From positions 1,426,001 to 1,490,000 of the forward strand of contig CP053175.1 of NCBI GenBank assembly GCA_014607495.2: 64,000 nucleotides of DNA, read 5' to 3'. The DNA is from Carposina sasakii. Taxonomy: Eukaryota; Arthropoda; Insecta; Lepidoptera; Carposinidae. Positions 1 to 10,684 of the stretch are shown one piece after another; position 1 is the stretch's first letter; every line of letters begins with the position of its first letter. Under the pieces are notes generated by a model. That model was not told where the DNA came from and ran no database searches. It saw only the letters and a program-made list of their open reading frames with translations. The translations under genes were made by a program, and so were the position numbers.

Positions 1-41
1 CAATGCCCCCTCACGCAGACGAAGTCGCGGGCGGCTACTAG
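1..41 (+). mobile_element. Helitron-like 3' terminus (HEL-1)
   Basis: The segment reads GACGAAGTCGCGGGCGGC and then ends CTAG followed by T. A GC-rich stretch before a terminal CTAG is typical of non-autonomous Helitrons in Lepidoptera. Similar ends occur at about 9434, 11829, 29998, 54410 and 57158. The rest of this copy lies outside the window. Confidence 0.5.
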
Positions 42-287
42 TCATTTGATAGAGATACAGCTATCGTTCTACCGGCCGCCTGGCTGACGCGTCACGTACC
101 TATGCACTCCATTCCCGCGAAATCGTTTACTGATGTCTATCAAGAGTCTCGCTATAAGCTAGGGTTACAAAGCAGAAGCTATGAATACCGATCGACTGTC
201 GTGGATGTCTGAAGATTATAGATAAGCTATTAGATCTAGCTTACAATTCCAGTCCTTGACACTTAGATTGCATTACTATACGTTACA

Positions 288-1709
288 ATACATTAGTAAT
301 GTAATATAATAATAATAATAATAATAACTTTATTTAATTTCCTCACACAATAACATTTAAGCATACATAAATACAGGCTTCAATAAGTTGTGCAAGGACT
401 GGCGCCTGAAGTAGGCTAAAATAAGCCTGTAGTACAGGACGCCAGGCCCCCCACCAGAACACGGAAGAGTACTAGAATATGCTTACAACTTAAAATATTA
501 TAAAATTTCGGAGGTAAATATATAATTTAATTTGAAAATATTAATAATAGGATACAGAAACTCACAAACACACACACATACACGGGAAAGTAATGAAATA
601 GATTAGGAAGGAATTAGAAATAATTTTTCTGTGTCGTCATAACTAAGTGTAAGAAGCCATTCGTTCACGGCTCTCCTGCACTCCACCACAGTCAGTCCGT
701 GAATTCCAATCTTCGCATTAATTTTATTATAAAGGAAACCTCCAAGAAAGGAAAAGAACCTTTGCGTGAAGATTCTTTTTGCGGCGAATGTACTGTAGAT
801 ATAGTGGTTACGTCGTGCACTAATGGGAGTGAGGTTATTTGCCAAAGAATGCTGAAGGACAACGATTTTTAATATAAATATTTGCCGCACAGAGAGAACC
901 CCACAGTGCTCGAAAAGGAGACTTGTAGCAGTTAGAAAAGGAAGCGAGTTACTTACCTTAAGTACTGCTCTTTGCGCAACTTCCAGCGGTTTCAGTGAGG
1001 TTTTTGGAGCCCCACCCCAAGCAGTAATACCATATGAGAGAGTGGATTGAACCAGAGCAAGATAAATTTGCTTACGCAGACGAAAACTGCAGACAGATTT
1101 GAGTCTTTTAAAAACGTACATAAGTTTGCGTAGTCTTGCACAGAGAACGGCTATTTGAGCCTTGAAAGAGAGCGTGTGATCAAACAGAATTCCCAGATAT
1201 CTAACCGATTCGACTCTCTCTATTGGCCGACAGGAGCAAAAAGTAAAGCCACCATTACAGGAGTGTGCCAAGATTGGTGGGAAATTATTTTTAAGTTGGA
1301 AATTACGCATCGAAAAAGTCACATACTTCGTCTTATCTGAGTTAAGAGTCAGTAGGTGAGCTCGAAGCCATAAATTTACCGCGTCAAAGCCGTCTTGTGC
1401 TAGCTTGTGAGCTTCCCCCCAATTTGAAGCCGAAAATAAAAGCGCCGTGTCGTCGGCGTAAGTTAAAATAGAGCCACCGGTAAGAGACAGTGAGCAGAGT
1501 TCGTTGATGAACACAAGAAACAGGGTTGGACCGAGTATACTGCCCTGGGGAACTCCGTAGGTTACAGGTGCATAGGAGCTCACATAATTACCGATTACAG
1601 TGCTCTGCTGCCGTCCAGTGAGGTATTCCCGGAAAAGTCTCAATTGCACTCCCCTGACACCAAGTTTTTCAAGTTTGTTAATAAGAATGGGCACAGAGAC
1701 GATGTAGTA
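288..1709 (-). mobile_element. LINE-a, 5'-truncated non-LTR retrotransposon
   Basis: This is a truncated LINE on the minus strand. Its 3' end lies at the low-coordinate side, where a (TAA)n tract at about 305-329 serves as the tail. The flanks carry a near-perfect 17-bp target duplication, CATTACTATAC then G/A then TTACA, at 271-287 and 1710-1726. That pattern indicates insertion by target-primed reverse transcription with 5' truncation inside the reverse transcriptase region. It presumably lies in a host intron, in the same orientation as the host gene. Confidence 0.85.
603..1709 (-). CDS. Reverse transcriptase C-terminal part of LINE-a
   Basis: An open frame of about 369 codons encodes the finger-palm and thumb parts of a LINE reverse transcriptase plus the C-terminal region. 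GVPQGSILGP lies at residues 53-62 and the catalytic YADD at 85-88. Further on is the usual YLGILFDHTLSF segment, followed by a C-terminal region ending about 315 bp before the element's 3' end. The endonuclease and N-terminal half are missing. The apparent start Met sits in the flanking target duplication, so it is not a real start codon. The absence of internal stops suggests a fairly young copy. It looks like the jockey/CR1 group, but the clade cannot be fixed without a tree. Confidence 0.85.
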   Translation of the reverse strand, partial: YYIVSVPILINKLEKLGVRGVQLRLFREYLTGRQQSTVIGNYVSSYAPVTYGVPQGSILGPTLFLVFINELCSLSLTGGSILTYADDTALLFSASNWGEAHKLAQDGFDAVNLWLRAHLLTLNSDKTKYVTFSMRNFQLKNNFPPILAHSCNGGFTFCSCRPIERVESVRYLGILFDHTLSFKAQIAVLCARLRKLMYVFKRLKSVCSFRLRKQIYLALVQSTLSYGITAWGGAPKTSLKPLEVAQRAVLKVSNSLPFLTATSLLFEHCGVLSVRQIFILKIVVLQHSLANNLTPISARRNHYIYSTFAAKRIFTQRFFSFLGGFLYNKINAKIGIHGLTVVECRRAVNEWLLTLSYDDTEKLFLIPS

Positions 1710-1799
1710 CATTACTATACATTACACTAATAGTATGACATTAGCACTCTATGTCTACATCTACCTCTATGCACATACATACACCTACATGTTATGTAC

Positions 1800-1920
1800 A
1801 GACGGCTGTTTCCCGAAATGCAATAGCCAGAGCTGCGGAATTATTAAAGAGATCTTACAACCACGTTTATGCCCGAGTACCGACATGCACGAAATGAGAT
1901 GCATGCTGATGTATTCTAGG
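1800..1920 (+). repeat. R210 repeat copy, degenerate
   Basis: R210 is the commonest repeat in this window. It is about 210 bp, begins near GGCTGTGTTCCCGAAATGGG and ends near CCCGCATCAGCACAGG; between these lie CCACGTTTAGCATAGC, CAAGTTGCTAGCTTATCGCC and GACATGCACGGAAGGAGATG. This copy keeps the start (GGCTGTTTCCCGAAATG) and the GATGTATTCTAGG part. The class is unknown; it could be a SINE or a foldback derivative. Confidence 0.6.
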
Positions 1921-1994
1921 AAACTTACATGTTAATTGAATCGGGATTATAAACAAGCGGCCGCCCACGATTTAGTAACGCGTAAAAGGGAATT

Positions 1995-2038
1995 TTGTAT
2001 CAGCATTGCACCTGTGCGAAGCCAGGGCGGGTCACTAG
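1995..2038 (+). mobile_element. Helitron-like 3' terminus (HEL-2)
   Basis: The run CCTGTGCGAAGCCAGGGCGG continues to a terminal CTAG and T. Mirror-image ends precede the related copies near 33170 and 58450. It is a short end fragment only. Confidence 0.4.
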
Positions 2039-2080
2039 TTATACCTTACATTAACCTTCGTTATAGATAATAGATTTATA

Positions 2081-2494
2081 CAGGGTGTTTGTGACAGCTA
2101 GGCATTAATACCATGACTTCAGACCATGATTCTGAGGCGGAAAATATTGAAAATTTTCGCAGGAAAATTCCAAAATTTTCCGACATTTTTTTCATATTTT
2201 CAAGAAAAAAAATTGTTTAGTTCATTTAATTACGCCTTTGATAATGGCTTAAAAATTAAATTTTAACCAAAATAACATTTAAAAAAAAGTTGCCCTCATA
2301 ACATAACAGTACAAATAACTGATCAATCCTAAAGAGAGTCACAAGTGATCCAAAAAACAGCAATGTGTCACACAATAACCAATAAGCCCATTTAATTAGC
2401 TACAGGATCGCCCAATATAATTGGCGCGGAGAGCAAAGAGTAATAACACTGTCGTATAACTCAACACAATGGCACTAGTTCAGCATTTCAAGTA
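2081..2494 (-). mobile_element. FB-2 foldback element, truncated copy
   Basis: This is the reverse orientation of the complete FB-2 at 57314-57791. It starts with CAGGGTGTTTGTGACAGC after a TA dinucleotide and shares the internal GTGATCCAAAAAACAGCAAT stretch. The far terminal repeat is missing; homology stops where an R210 fragment begins. Confidence 0.75.
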
Positions 2495-2495
2495 T

Positions 2496-2575
2496 GGGTT
2501 ATGTTCCCGAAATGGGGTAGTCAGACCTGTAAGATGATACCTTTGAAATAACATAGGAATCTACAACAAATTCTC
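2496..2575 (+). repeat. R210 repeat, 5' fragment
   Basis: The start of R210 (TTATGTTCCCGAAATGGGG) abuts the truncated FB-2 copy. Similarity is lost by about 2575. Confidence 0.55.
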
Positions 2576-2885
2576 GAGCTTGTAAAAACCACATCTACGT
2601 TAGTTGTAAATCGATGTCGGTAAAACGGAAAGAGGTAAAGGGAGGGAGGGAAAGCTCATGAATACACAAATAAGTTGTAATATATTCCTCAATATAATAA
2701 CTAAACGGGACTAATACGAGTATATTGGTATTTTCTAAGCAGTACACTCGTAAGATATTTATAGAGATTGTATTTTGAATATTCTTTTTATATGCTGTAA
2801 AAGTTGACTGAATAACTCAGGGGCGATCTCTCAGGCGATGCGCATGCAACATATCACTGAGTTTTATATGTAGACTGGTTTAATT

Positions 2886-3535
2886 AATACATACATACAT
2901 ACATACATACATAATAATCACGCCTCTTTCCCGGAGGGGTAGGCAGAGATCACGGATCTCCATTTGCTACGATCTTGACACACCTCTTTCGCTTCATCTA
3001 CTTTCATGATATTCTTCATGCACGCTCGTCGGTTTAGGGTACTCGTACTCTTGACCTGACCTTTCTTTTAAATTTCACTAATTTGATCGGTGAAAGTCCG
3101 GCGAGGTCTTCCCCTTCCAACCCTTCCATCCACTCTTCCGTTGTACACTTTCTTTGTCAGTCTACTTTCTCTCCACATGCCCAAACCACCTCAACATACC
3201 CTTCTCAATCTTCGTCACCACGTCCTCATTTATACCACACTTCTTTCTGATCACCTCATTTCTTATCCTATCTTTCAAAGTGACTCCACACATACTTCTC
3301 AATGCTCTCATTTCCACTGCATTCACTTGACTTTGGTGTTTTGGTTTCTGCCATACCCAACTTTCACTTCCATACATAAGAGTCGGCACCAAAACACCTC
3401 AATGAACAGCCAGACGTGCCGCTTGCGACACATTTTGGCTACTCATAAAATAATTAAGTGCCCCATTCACCCGATTCCCACCATTCACTCTCCTTGCAAT
3501 ATCTTTGTCATGCTTACCATCCCTTGTAAACAAAG
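2886..3535 (-). pseudogene. LINE-b reverse transcriptase C-terminus, broken
   Basis: On the minus strand this encodes the C-terminal end of a LINE polyprotein. Recognisable parts in order are DIARRVNGGNRVNGAL, then after an in-frame TGA stop, VPTLMYGSESWVW, MRALRSMCGVTLKDRIRNEV and RWFGHVE. A frameshift follows, then GRVGRGRPRRTFTDQ. After a further interruption comes an end like VDEAKEVCQDRSKWRSVISA. The 3' tail is (CATA)n at 2888-2912. At least one stop and one or more frameshifts show it is dead. Its end is also seen at 11175-11262. Confidence 0.85.
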
Positions 3536-3539
3536 TTTA

Positions 3540-4056
3540 ATTAATAATTCACAATATTTCTATCATACTCGTATGTATCTACACAAAATTATACACTATT
3601 CTGTGGACTCCGCTCTGCTGATTTCCCACATTTACTTTAAAATTAGGTATAGAGCTAGAAATCCCAGTCCTAGGCCATTTCAACTACAGATCTACCGTAA
3701 CAATACCTCATATTATAACCCCATTGTCCGTTTCTGTCGTCAATATAATGATCTGGTCGCAAATCACCGAAATTGCATAGATATATTCAATTGTAACTTT
3801 AATAGGTTCTCCACATCTGTAAAATCCGCTCTTTTCAATAATTTGAATGCCTAGATGGCTTTGTATTAATCAAATTATATTTTTTGTGTTTTCTGAGTTC
3901 ATTATTATTATAATTTAAGTGTAAAAATAAATTGTGTAATCTGTGTACTCAAGCTTTGGAGTGCAGTTTAGTACTATAATTTATTGAAATGATGTTGCGT
4001 TAAACGTTAACTGTACTCTGTATTTTGTACGTGTAAATAAATAAATAAATATATAA
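3540..4056 (+). pseudogene. LINE-c C-terminal fragment with (TAAA)n tail
   Basis: A plus-strand frame ends at 3854 and carries RARNPSPRPFQLQIYR, then PIVRFCRQYNDL, then IDIF and VKSALFNNL. This layout resembles the extreme C-terminus of LINE polyproteins. It is followed by about 170 bp of 3' UTR and a GTGTAAATAAATAAATA tail. Only the last part of the element is present, immediately next to LINE-b in opposite orientation. Confidence 0.7.
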
Positions 4057-4141
4057 AATAAATATCAATATTTTAGCAGTAGCTTCACGAGTCATCTTGT
4101 ATATTCTGCTATAGTGTTATATACCTATATAATAGAATATA

Positions 4142-4520
4142 CAGGTGTTTTTTTATTGCCACCCTTAACGAAGGGTATGTACTCTATACATCAAATGAAG
4201 TAAGTTTATGGTAAAAAAATGCAGGGAAACGATGTAAATCTTTTGGATTTTTTTTTTAATTACTTGATCGGGTGAAATTTATAGTGTCCACTGTTTATGC
4301 TAGTTTTATCATAGACATATATTAATAATTTCTCGTGAAAAAATCTTGGTACACGCGTCAATGTGCATTTATGCAGAAAAACGCAGTCTATTTATTCAAC
4401 TTTGGACCCTAATATTTTGGAAACCAGACACTTCCCAGGTGCTTCTATGGAGAAAAATGATCGTGATGATGAGGAGATTCCGTAGTTTTCGGGAACATTG
4501 ACGACCAAAAATCACTCTGT
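4142..4520 (+). mobile_element. FB-3 non-autonomous element
   Basis: The left end CAGGTGTTTTTTTATTGCC is followed by ACCCTTAACGAAGGGTATGT; the right end is ATCACTCTGT. A related copy in reverse orientation lies at about 38610-39130, a fragment at 35024-35165 and a diverged relative at 60674-61069. The element is flanked on both sides by the 13-bp direct repeat ATAATAGAATATA (4129-4141 and 4521-4533). Confidence 0.65.
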
Positions 4521-4999
4521 ATAATAGAATATATGTTAAAGCAAACTAGTGTTGTGTCAATCGGAAATGATTTGGAGATTGGAGGATAACTCCGTAAGAA
4601 TTTTAAGCAAAAAAGCAACCGCGATTTCGATAACGGTTTGTTAGTGGTTGCGTTTCGGCACAATTTTTTTGCGGAATTGCACTATTTTTGTCTTATCACC
4701 ATGTTCTTAGTATCTGTAGTTGTCAGTTTTTCTACTACAGTACCTACTTATACCCCAAAAGAGTAATAAAGGGCTTTCATGAATTGGCCGTATATTTACC
4801 TCGTAGACACGATGTTGTCGTTTCGTTAAAACTTTTAATGAGTCACCTTGTTAGTCGTAAAAGGGAAAGGATTTTTTTCAATTAAGTCTGGTCTACTTTG
4901 GGCACAAAAAGTTACCTACTATACTCGGAATCCCGTGTTTAAAAATGTATAAAATAATCATATCACTTCGAAACTAAATGAATAAACATTTACGTACAA

Positions 5000-5188
5000 G
5001 GTTATGTTCCCGAAATGGGGTAGCCAGGACTGAAGGATTATAAAAGAGATACCACTGTCACGTTTAGCGAAGCGGGTCGGACGTCGATGATCATTGACAA
5101 GTTGCTAGCTTATGGCCTGAGAGAACGCCCTTGAGTTCCACAGTTGGCTCTTACGACAACTGCAAGAAGCTCCACATCAGCATAGGAT
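5000..5188 (+). repeat. R210 repeat copy
   Basis: Nearly full length. It shows TTATGTTCCCGAAATGGGG, CAAGTTGCTAGCTTATGGCC, GAGAACGCCCTTGAGTTCC and a CATCAGCATAGG end. Confidence 0.75.
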
Positions 5189-6324
5189 GAATGAATCATC
5201 AGTAAAGTGGTACCCTGATATATCTTGCAATAGAAAAGCCATAGCAATGCGAAGCTTACGATTTTCAAGTTGCAATGGCAGATTCCTTTGCTTGCTTATT
5301 GTCTGTCCACCATAAAACTGCTGAACTAATAAATCAGGCTTGAATTTGATATTTAAATGTAGTTAGGGAACAACATAAGAAGAACCAAATCTTCCTCGCT
5401 ATCTGGATAAATTCTAGTCACTGAAAAAAACTACGAAATAATATTACATTGATGCTTGAACCAAGAGCATCCATCGAAAATGTAGTAGTAGTGCGGATGT
5501 GGTCTAGGTCTTGCTCTTTAAACGTCGATGTAACCTCTTGTCATCGGGCACTGATCCTCCGATCGCCAGCATCACTCTCGGAAGCTTGCAGCAAGCTTAG
5601 AAGGCTTGACCTTTTGGTAAAGTCTGGTTTATTTGGAGCAGACAGGTAAGGTAGAATACGTGCAGTGGCCTCACTTATAGAGGCTAAGTGCGGAAAATTC
5701 CCGGGAAAACTAACTAACCTGTGCCCTAATTAATTTGTCTCACCACAGCGAAATATTTAACTGTAGATAGAGCATTTTATAAAAGAAACATCTTTTAAGA
5801 TGTCCTTTATACACAAAAAAAACCCTTAAAATTGTCCGAAGCAAGACAATACTGGAGGGCGGCGAAAAGGGGTATTTTTTACATGTAATTGAATAAAATA
5901 TTGAGTACAACGCAGTCAATACCCAGGTCCCGGCCCGCTATGAATACTAAAGTGTTCTGCCACAGTGTACGGTGTATGCCGGGAGACAACAGTTAGGAAA
6001 ATTTAGCTTAACAATTATAGCACTGTTATGGATTGAGGTTACATGGCAGTGAGAATACTTTGATGAAAATATTGCTTATATAAGCAATGTCACTTATAGC
6101 GCTAGACCACGAAATTAAGTCACCAAAGAGATAAAATATGAGACCAAGCCAGACGAAAGAAAAATAGGTCATAAGAGTCGCATATAAAACAACACCAATG
6201 ACATACATTTTTTTGGGTGGGACAATAATTTACAATAGTTTTGTTTGTTTCATTTCAAAGCGGTACGAATTTAGAGAGCTATCGCCAGTCACATCTAATA
6301 ATGTACGTAAGCCAACTATGTCCC
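5189..6324. other. Unassigned intron-like sequence
   Basis: No coding exon, RNA gene or repeat family was recognised. Short open frames of 60-70 codons here lack family resemblance; the one at 6026-6208 on the minus strand is hydrophobic only because the DNA is AT-rich. Confidence 0.4.
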
Positions 6325-6495
6325 ATGCATTCACCTGCATCTCCTTTCGTGCATGTCGTTACAGTCGACCAAGGAATACGTTCTCTCAGGCGATTACTCG
6401 TAGCTAGCTAACTTGTCACTGACATTTACATCTGGCATCGCTATGCTAAACGTGGCTGTAGGATACCTTTCGAGATCCTGAAATTCTAACCACGC
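6325..6495 (-). repeat. R210 repeat copy
   Basis: Reverse orientation. Landmarks are CACCTGCATCTCCTTTCGTG, TTCTCTCAGGCGATTACTCG and AACGTGGCTGTAGGATACC. Confidence 0.7.
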
Positions 6496-7675
6496 CGTCT
6501 TGGAAACTCTGCCATGTGTATATATATATTTATGTATACCAACTATACAACCAAGTTGTAACACCTAATAATACATACACTATGTCCGGGACACACCGGC
6601 AGGGCAGAGTGATTTTTTTAACATAGAAAGTAGACTTCCCACCGGGTTTATGGAAGTTTTAAGACTTCTACATTTGGCTTTCAACAAGGATTGGAGCAAT
6701 CGCATGAAAATTCAAGTACGTTCGGCCATATTGGTTTGGGGCCTAGTTTTATTTCAGTGGAAATTGCGTGATTTCTATTAGCTCAGAGTCTTATTACAAA
6801 TGCGTAATATTATAAACGTGAAATTCTGTGATAATGTATTGATATTAATGTATGTACCGTACGTATCTAGTAGTTATACTTAAACGTAAAAATCGAGCAG
6901 TTTTCGATGAAACTTAACAGTTATATACTTAATATAAATTAAACAGTAACACATTATGTAAACTACAAGTTGATGATGCCAAAAGGCATGCCTACTCATG
7001 AGCTAATGTTTATGTCTCTGATAGCTTGTCGCAAACTATTATTCTTTCGAGTCTCGTCTATTCGTTTCGTGTTCGTTACAAAAACGTCTCGTTTTCAACG
7101 ACTCTGTCACGCTATGTCTTGGCGAAAATATTTATGCTGATCGGGCATTATTATATACTTTTATTCTATGTGTTTTCGTTGTAATAAAGTATTATATAAA
7201 ATATTAGTTGCTGGTTAGTGGGTACTAATATTATAAACTGGGATAGCGTCAAATTGTATAAATGTTGTTGTAAATTGTTGCGTTTCTTTTTACGGATAAT
7301 TATATGGATCCAAAGTAGTGATTTTTTATAGTATTCACCTAAAGATTTATTTAAGGCTAAAAAGTTCATAAACATTAACCCAGAATTGTACAAGTATATC
7401 TGTCGAACTCTATGTCTAGGTATCTACTGCTAAAATATTCATCTACCCCCTTTTCGAATCAGCCGTTGCGTTTTCAACCATACTGCTGCGTAAATAGAGC
7501 TTCTTACCCCTTCGTTACAAACCTTTGAGTATGCCTACCGTCGGTTAAAATTGTTCTTTATAGCAGCGTTTTATCGTAGATTTTCATTTGTATGACAAAT
7601 TATATATATGTGGTGACGGACGTCACGATTACATTACAAATAAGGAAACGGATATAGGCAATGTTTTTTTAAGGT
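6496..7675. other. Unassigned AT-rich intron-like sequence
   Basis: I see no exon or named repeat. The low GC content and simple A/T runs are ordinary for a lepidopteran intron. Confidence 0.4.
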
Positions 7676-7930
7676 AAGGAACTCGGGGATTTTCTCAGGC
7701 GACGAGCTAGCAACTTGTCTCTGTGGGGTAAGCACGAACCTTTTTACGCGGCGTAACGCTAGCGACTCGCTAGCAAAATCTATGTGATTTGACAGTTTGA
7801 CGATAGCGTTACGGACTATTGAAAAGTTCGTGCTTACCCCTCTGATCATTAACATCTCTCCCCGCTATACTAAATGTAAGGCTGTGGGATGTCATATATA
7901 ATCCTGTAAATCTATCTATCCTATTTTTGG
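7676..7930 (-). repeat. R210 copy split by an FB-5 insertion
   Basis: The R210 landmarks TTTCTCAGGCGACGAGCTAG and CAACTTGTC stop at about 7724. They resume at about 7841 with TCTGATCATTAACATC, CCCCGCTATACTAAATG and GGCTGTGGGATG. The intervening 116 bp is a separate element. Confidence 0.7.
7725..7840 (+). mobile_element. FB-5 short inverted-repeat element
   Basis: A 116-bp foldback. The left end GGGGTAAGCACGAACCTTTT mirrors the right end AAAAGTTCGTGCTTACCCC, and inside are CGTAACGCTAGCGA and CGATAGCGTTACGG. A second copy is at 40184-40298. It sits inside an R210 copy, so it inserted after that repeat. The flanking TCTG may be the target duplication. Confidence 0.8.
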
Positions 7931-8780
7931 GAACATGAAAACAACGTGTCTATATCTCGTAGAGAAACATTTTCTCAAAACATTTCTGCGCAGTTTCTTT
8001 GAGGAGGCGCAGCCGAGTTTTTTTGTTTTCATCAGTCAAAACGAGTGCAAGTTTATGTGTAGCCGCACAAAGCGTTTTCCCGTCTTCTGGAGATTTCTAT
8101 TCTGTTCTCTCAACGGCAAGGGACGCCTGTGTACCTTCCGTCTTATTTTAGATTAGTGCTTATTTTCCCTTCGCTCGGTTATAAACTAGACTAGTAGTTC
8201 GAGCTTTTAGTTTTATATTTTTACAGTTTATTTCAGCTGTTTATTTCATCTATATTTATTTAACTTTTTTTTTGAGAAATATAATATACTTTAGAATGAT
8301 TTGATGTCTGCATCCCTTTTGGGTTAAATTTTTAATAATTCTATTGCACTTCAAAAGATAGCAACAAACTAACGAAGAGATTAATGTGAGAATTCTCCGA
8401 GTGAGATTTCTCCTAGTAACCCTAATAAACTAGGAGCATAACCAGCTAATAGAATCTATTCATACATTGAGTAGGTGAAGGTAGAGTCATATAAAATGTT
8501 TGTCAGTTTTGTTTTGTACATTTAAAAAGTAAACAACGTTTGTCGGGGCCAGCAGATTTTTTCTACAAGCGCCGCTGAAGAAAAGCAATAAATGCAATAG
8601 CAATAGCTCCCTGAAACTGAAGTTAATTGACAGGGCGTTATTGAACTTTTATTCGATATCTTTTTAGTTTTTGAATGAATAATTTTATAAAAATAGACCT
8701 GTCGTCTACAGGGTTGATTGTGATAAGGGTTGAAGAGATATACAGTTGAATCGAGACCCCTATCTAGGTATATATGTATG
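7931..8780. other. Unassigned intron-like sequence
   Basis: A 73-codon frame at 7935-8156 has no recognisable family and no splice context that I can support. No named repeat is seen until 8781. Confidence 0.35.
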
Positions 8781-8865
8781 TATTTCGAGTCTCAAATTTG
8801 TGAAAAGGTTATCTACAGTGGACTATTTTTATGGCATCTCGCTTAGCATAGCCATTTTGTGCCAC
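8781..8865 (+). repeat. FB-1 right arm, degenerate
   Basis: It resembles the right half of FB-1: TTTCGAGTCTCAAATTTGTG, then GTGGACTATTTTTATGGC, ATCTCGCTTAGCATA and a decayed GCCACCCT end. Confidence 0.55.
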
Positions 8866-8944
8866 CCTAGGCTTCAACCGCGACAACTATATATAGCCTA
8901 TGTGTAATTCTGATATATTAATAAGCTTTTAATAATTAATTTTC

Positions 8945-9165
8945 GTATAAAATGGGAACAGCAAGGGAGTGAAATGCACTTCCTGCCGATGTATTTCCCG
9001 AGCACTACAACATTGGTCTCTTCAAAGCTAGAGTGAATGGGCACTTTCTAGGCAAACATGTACGAGTACCACCCTAGGCCGCATCTTGCTTAACATCAGA
9101 CACAATGGCGGTCAAATGTTTGTCTAGTCAACTATAAAAAAAAGCTATAATCACTGCCATATTAG
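8945..9165 (+). pseudogene. LINE-d C-terminal fragment
   Basis: Plus-strand codons spell NALPADVFPEHYNIGLFKAR followed by VNGHFLGKHV and a stop at about 9078. This matches the common WNALPA...FKARVNRHLLG ending of insect LINE polyproteins. A stop precedes NALPA, so this is a short dead remnant followed by a 3' UTR. Confidence 0.65.
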
Positions 9166-9194
9166 AATCCGTTGTGTAGTTTTTGTACGAAATA

Positions 9195-9385
9195 GTAAGT
9201 TCCCGAAATAGGGTTAATAGACTGCATGATTGCGAAGTAGACCCCATAGCCACGTTTAGAATTACGGGGCCAGATCACTGTCAAGGTGCTAGGTCCTCGC
9301 CTGAGAGAACACCCCTGTACCTTAGTCGACTCTTACAACATTCACGGCAGGAGATGCAGCTGATGTATCCTAGTAAAGCCCCAGA
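9195..9385 (+). repeat. R210 repeat copy
   Basis: Landmarks are AGTTCCCGAAATAGGG, CGCCTGAGAGAACACCCCTG, CTTAGTCGACTCTTACAAC and GGAGATGCAGCTGATGTATC. Confidence 0.7.
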
Positions 9386-9433
9386 AAGTGAAAAAAAGTT
9401 TCATTACCTGACTATAAAATTAACTTTATTCGA

Positions 9434-9465
9434 CACTAGTGAACGCCCGCCACTTTTTTACGACC
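9434..9465 (-). mobile_element. Helitron-like terminus (HEL-1), reverse
   Basis: ACTAGTGAACGCCCGCCAC is the reverse complement of the HEL-1 3' end (GCGGGCG...CACTAGT). Only the end is recognisable. Confidence 0.4.
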
Positions 9466-9648
9466 CTAGAATACAAATCTATCGCAATATCCCCTACTCC
9501 GATCACTCACATACGTCTCGAATTAAGTACATCGAGTTCTGAAGCCTCATCACAAAGAGTAGGGGACGGCAGCGGCAAACGTCGCGAACGCCAATTTCCG
9601 TCTACCGTCGCGGCTTCCGGACATTAGCATAGGGGGACAGGTAGGGGG

Positions 9649-9704
9649 AGTCTGAATGGAGAGTGGGAGTTTATGTAGTCTGAATAGGGAGTGGGAGTTT
9701 ACGT
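9649..9704 (+). repeat. Two tandem 28-bp units
   Basis: AGTCTGAATGGAGAGTGGG and AGTCTGAATAGGGAGTGGG begin two adjacent 28-bp units that differ at three positions. Confidence 0.7.
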
Positions 9705-9894
9705 GGGGAGTTTTGTCTACGATTCGGCTGCGTAATTAAATCATTAGGCGCTGATTATCGAGTCAACAGATGTCGCGCTGGGTTAGCAGATTTGGGATTT
9801 GCAATTGGTATAGTATAGACATTATTATTGCCGTTGTGTGTAGACTAATTAATTTGGTTAAATTATAAGTCGTTTTCTGTTTTCTTAATAATAG

Positions 9895-10530
9895 AGTTTA
9901 CCCCAAAATAATAGATTTGTCACCAAAATCCAGTCACCAAACAATATAAAATCAGTTCCACGAAAAATCACGTAAAATCATGGAGATATAAGGTCTAGTG
10001 CCAAATTAATATTTTTGAATGTATTTTAATAGGTTTGTCCTAATAAGTATTGAAGCAAATTAATTAAAAGTGATCACCAATAAATCATATTTTTGTCGCT
10101 AGAAATCGTCTTGGACTTAAACATGTAACCTAACACCGAAGAAATCGGCGGCGGCGGTCGCCGCCGCCTCATTCTTCTAACCTATATTGCCAGATTCGGA
10201 TCCGCCCAAACAGGTAACCATAAGCAATTAGCTAAATTTGCAAATATTTGGTGACAGATCTATCATTTTGAGGACGAACCTATTATTTAAGTAACTAAAC
10301 TATTATTGTGAGAACGACGTTTATATTCAATCAATGCACTACAATTTCTTTGGTGATCCATCTTTTATTTTACACATATATTAACATTAATTTGGTGATT
10401 CATACCTGGGAACACATTTGTTTATCTGAGAACGAAAATATATCGTGGCGATAGATCTAATTATTTGGTGATACAACTTGATGACAAATATAAATTTTTG
10501 GTAACAGAAAATATAGTTCCCATTTATAAA
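9895..10530. repeat. Palindromic motif island around a GC-rich hairpin
   Basis: The motif TCACCAAA recurs left of centre (9920, 9934, and 10074 as TCACCAAT). Its complement TTTGGTGA recurs right of centre (10247, 10349, 10391, 10464, with a TTTGGTAA at 10498). The centre, 10147-10168, is a near-perfect hairpin with GGCGGCGGCG and CGCCGCCGCC arms. ATAGGTTTGTCCTAAT on the left also mirrors AGGACGAACCTATTAT on the right. This looks like a large degenerate foldback element of unknown family. Confidence 0.65.
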
Positions 10531-10684
10531 TGTCATAATTATAACTTATTTGTTATGTCAGATTAGACAATATGCCTGCGATATACCTATATGTACTTGT
10601 ATATAAGGCAAGCCTTTTTGTTAAAGTTTATTCCTAATAGAAAATGCAAAAGATGAGATAAAGATGAGAAGTTTATACTGATAG

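Noticed and set aside
3090..3854. A single 254-codon plus-strand protein
   Set aside because: Its first half is antisense to the LINE-b reverse transcriptase; only the last about 80 codons (LINE-c end) are meaningful.
6026..6208. Hydrophobic 60-codon frame that could be a membrane protein
   Set aside because: AT-rich DNA gives hydrophobic codons by chance; no start context or homology.
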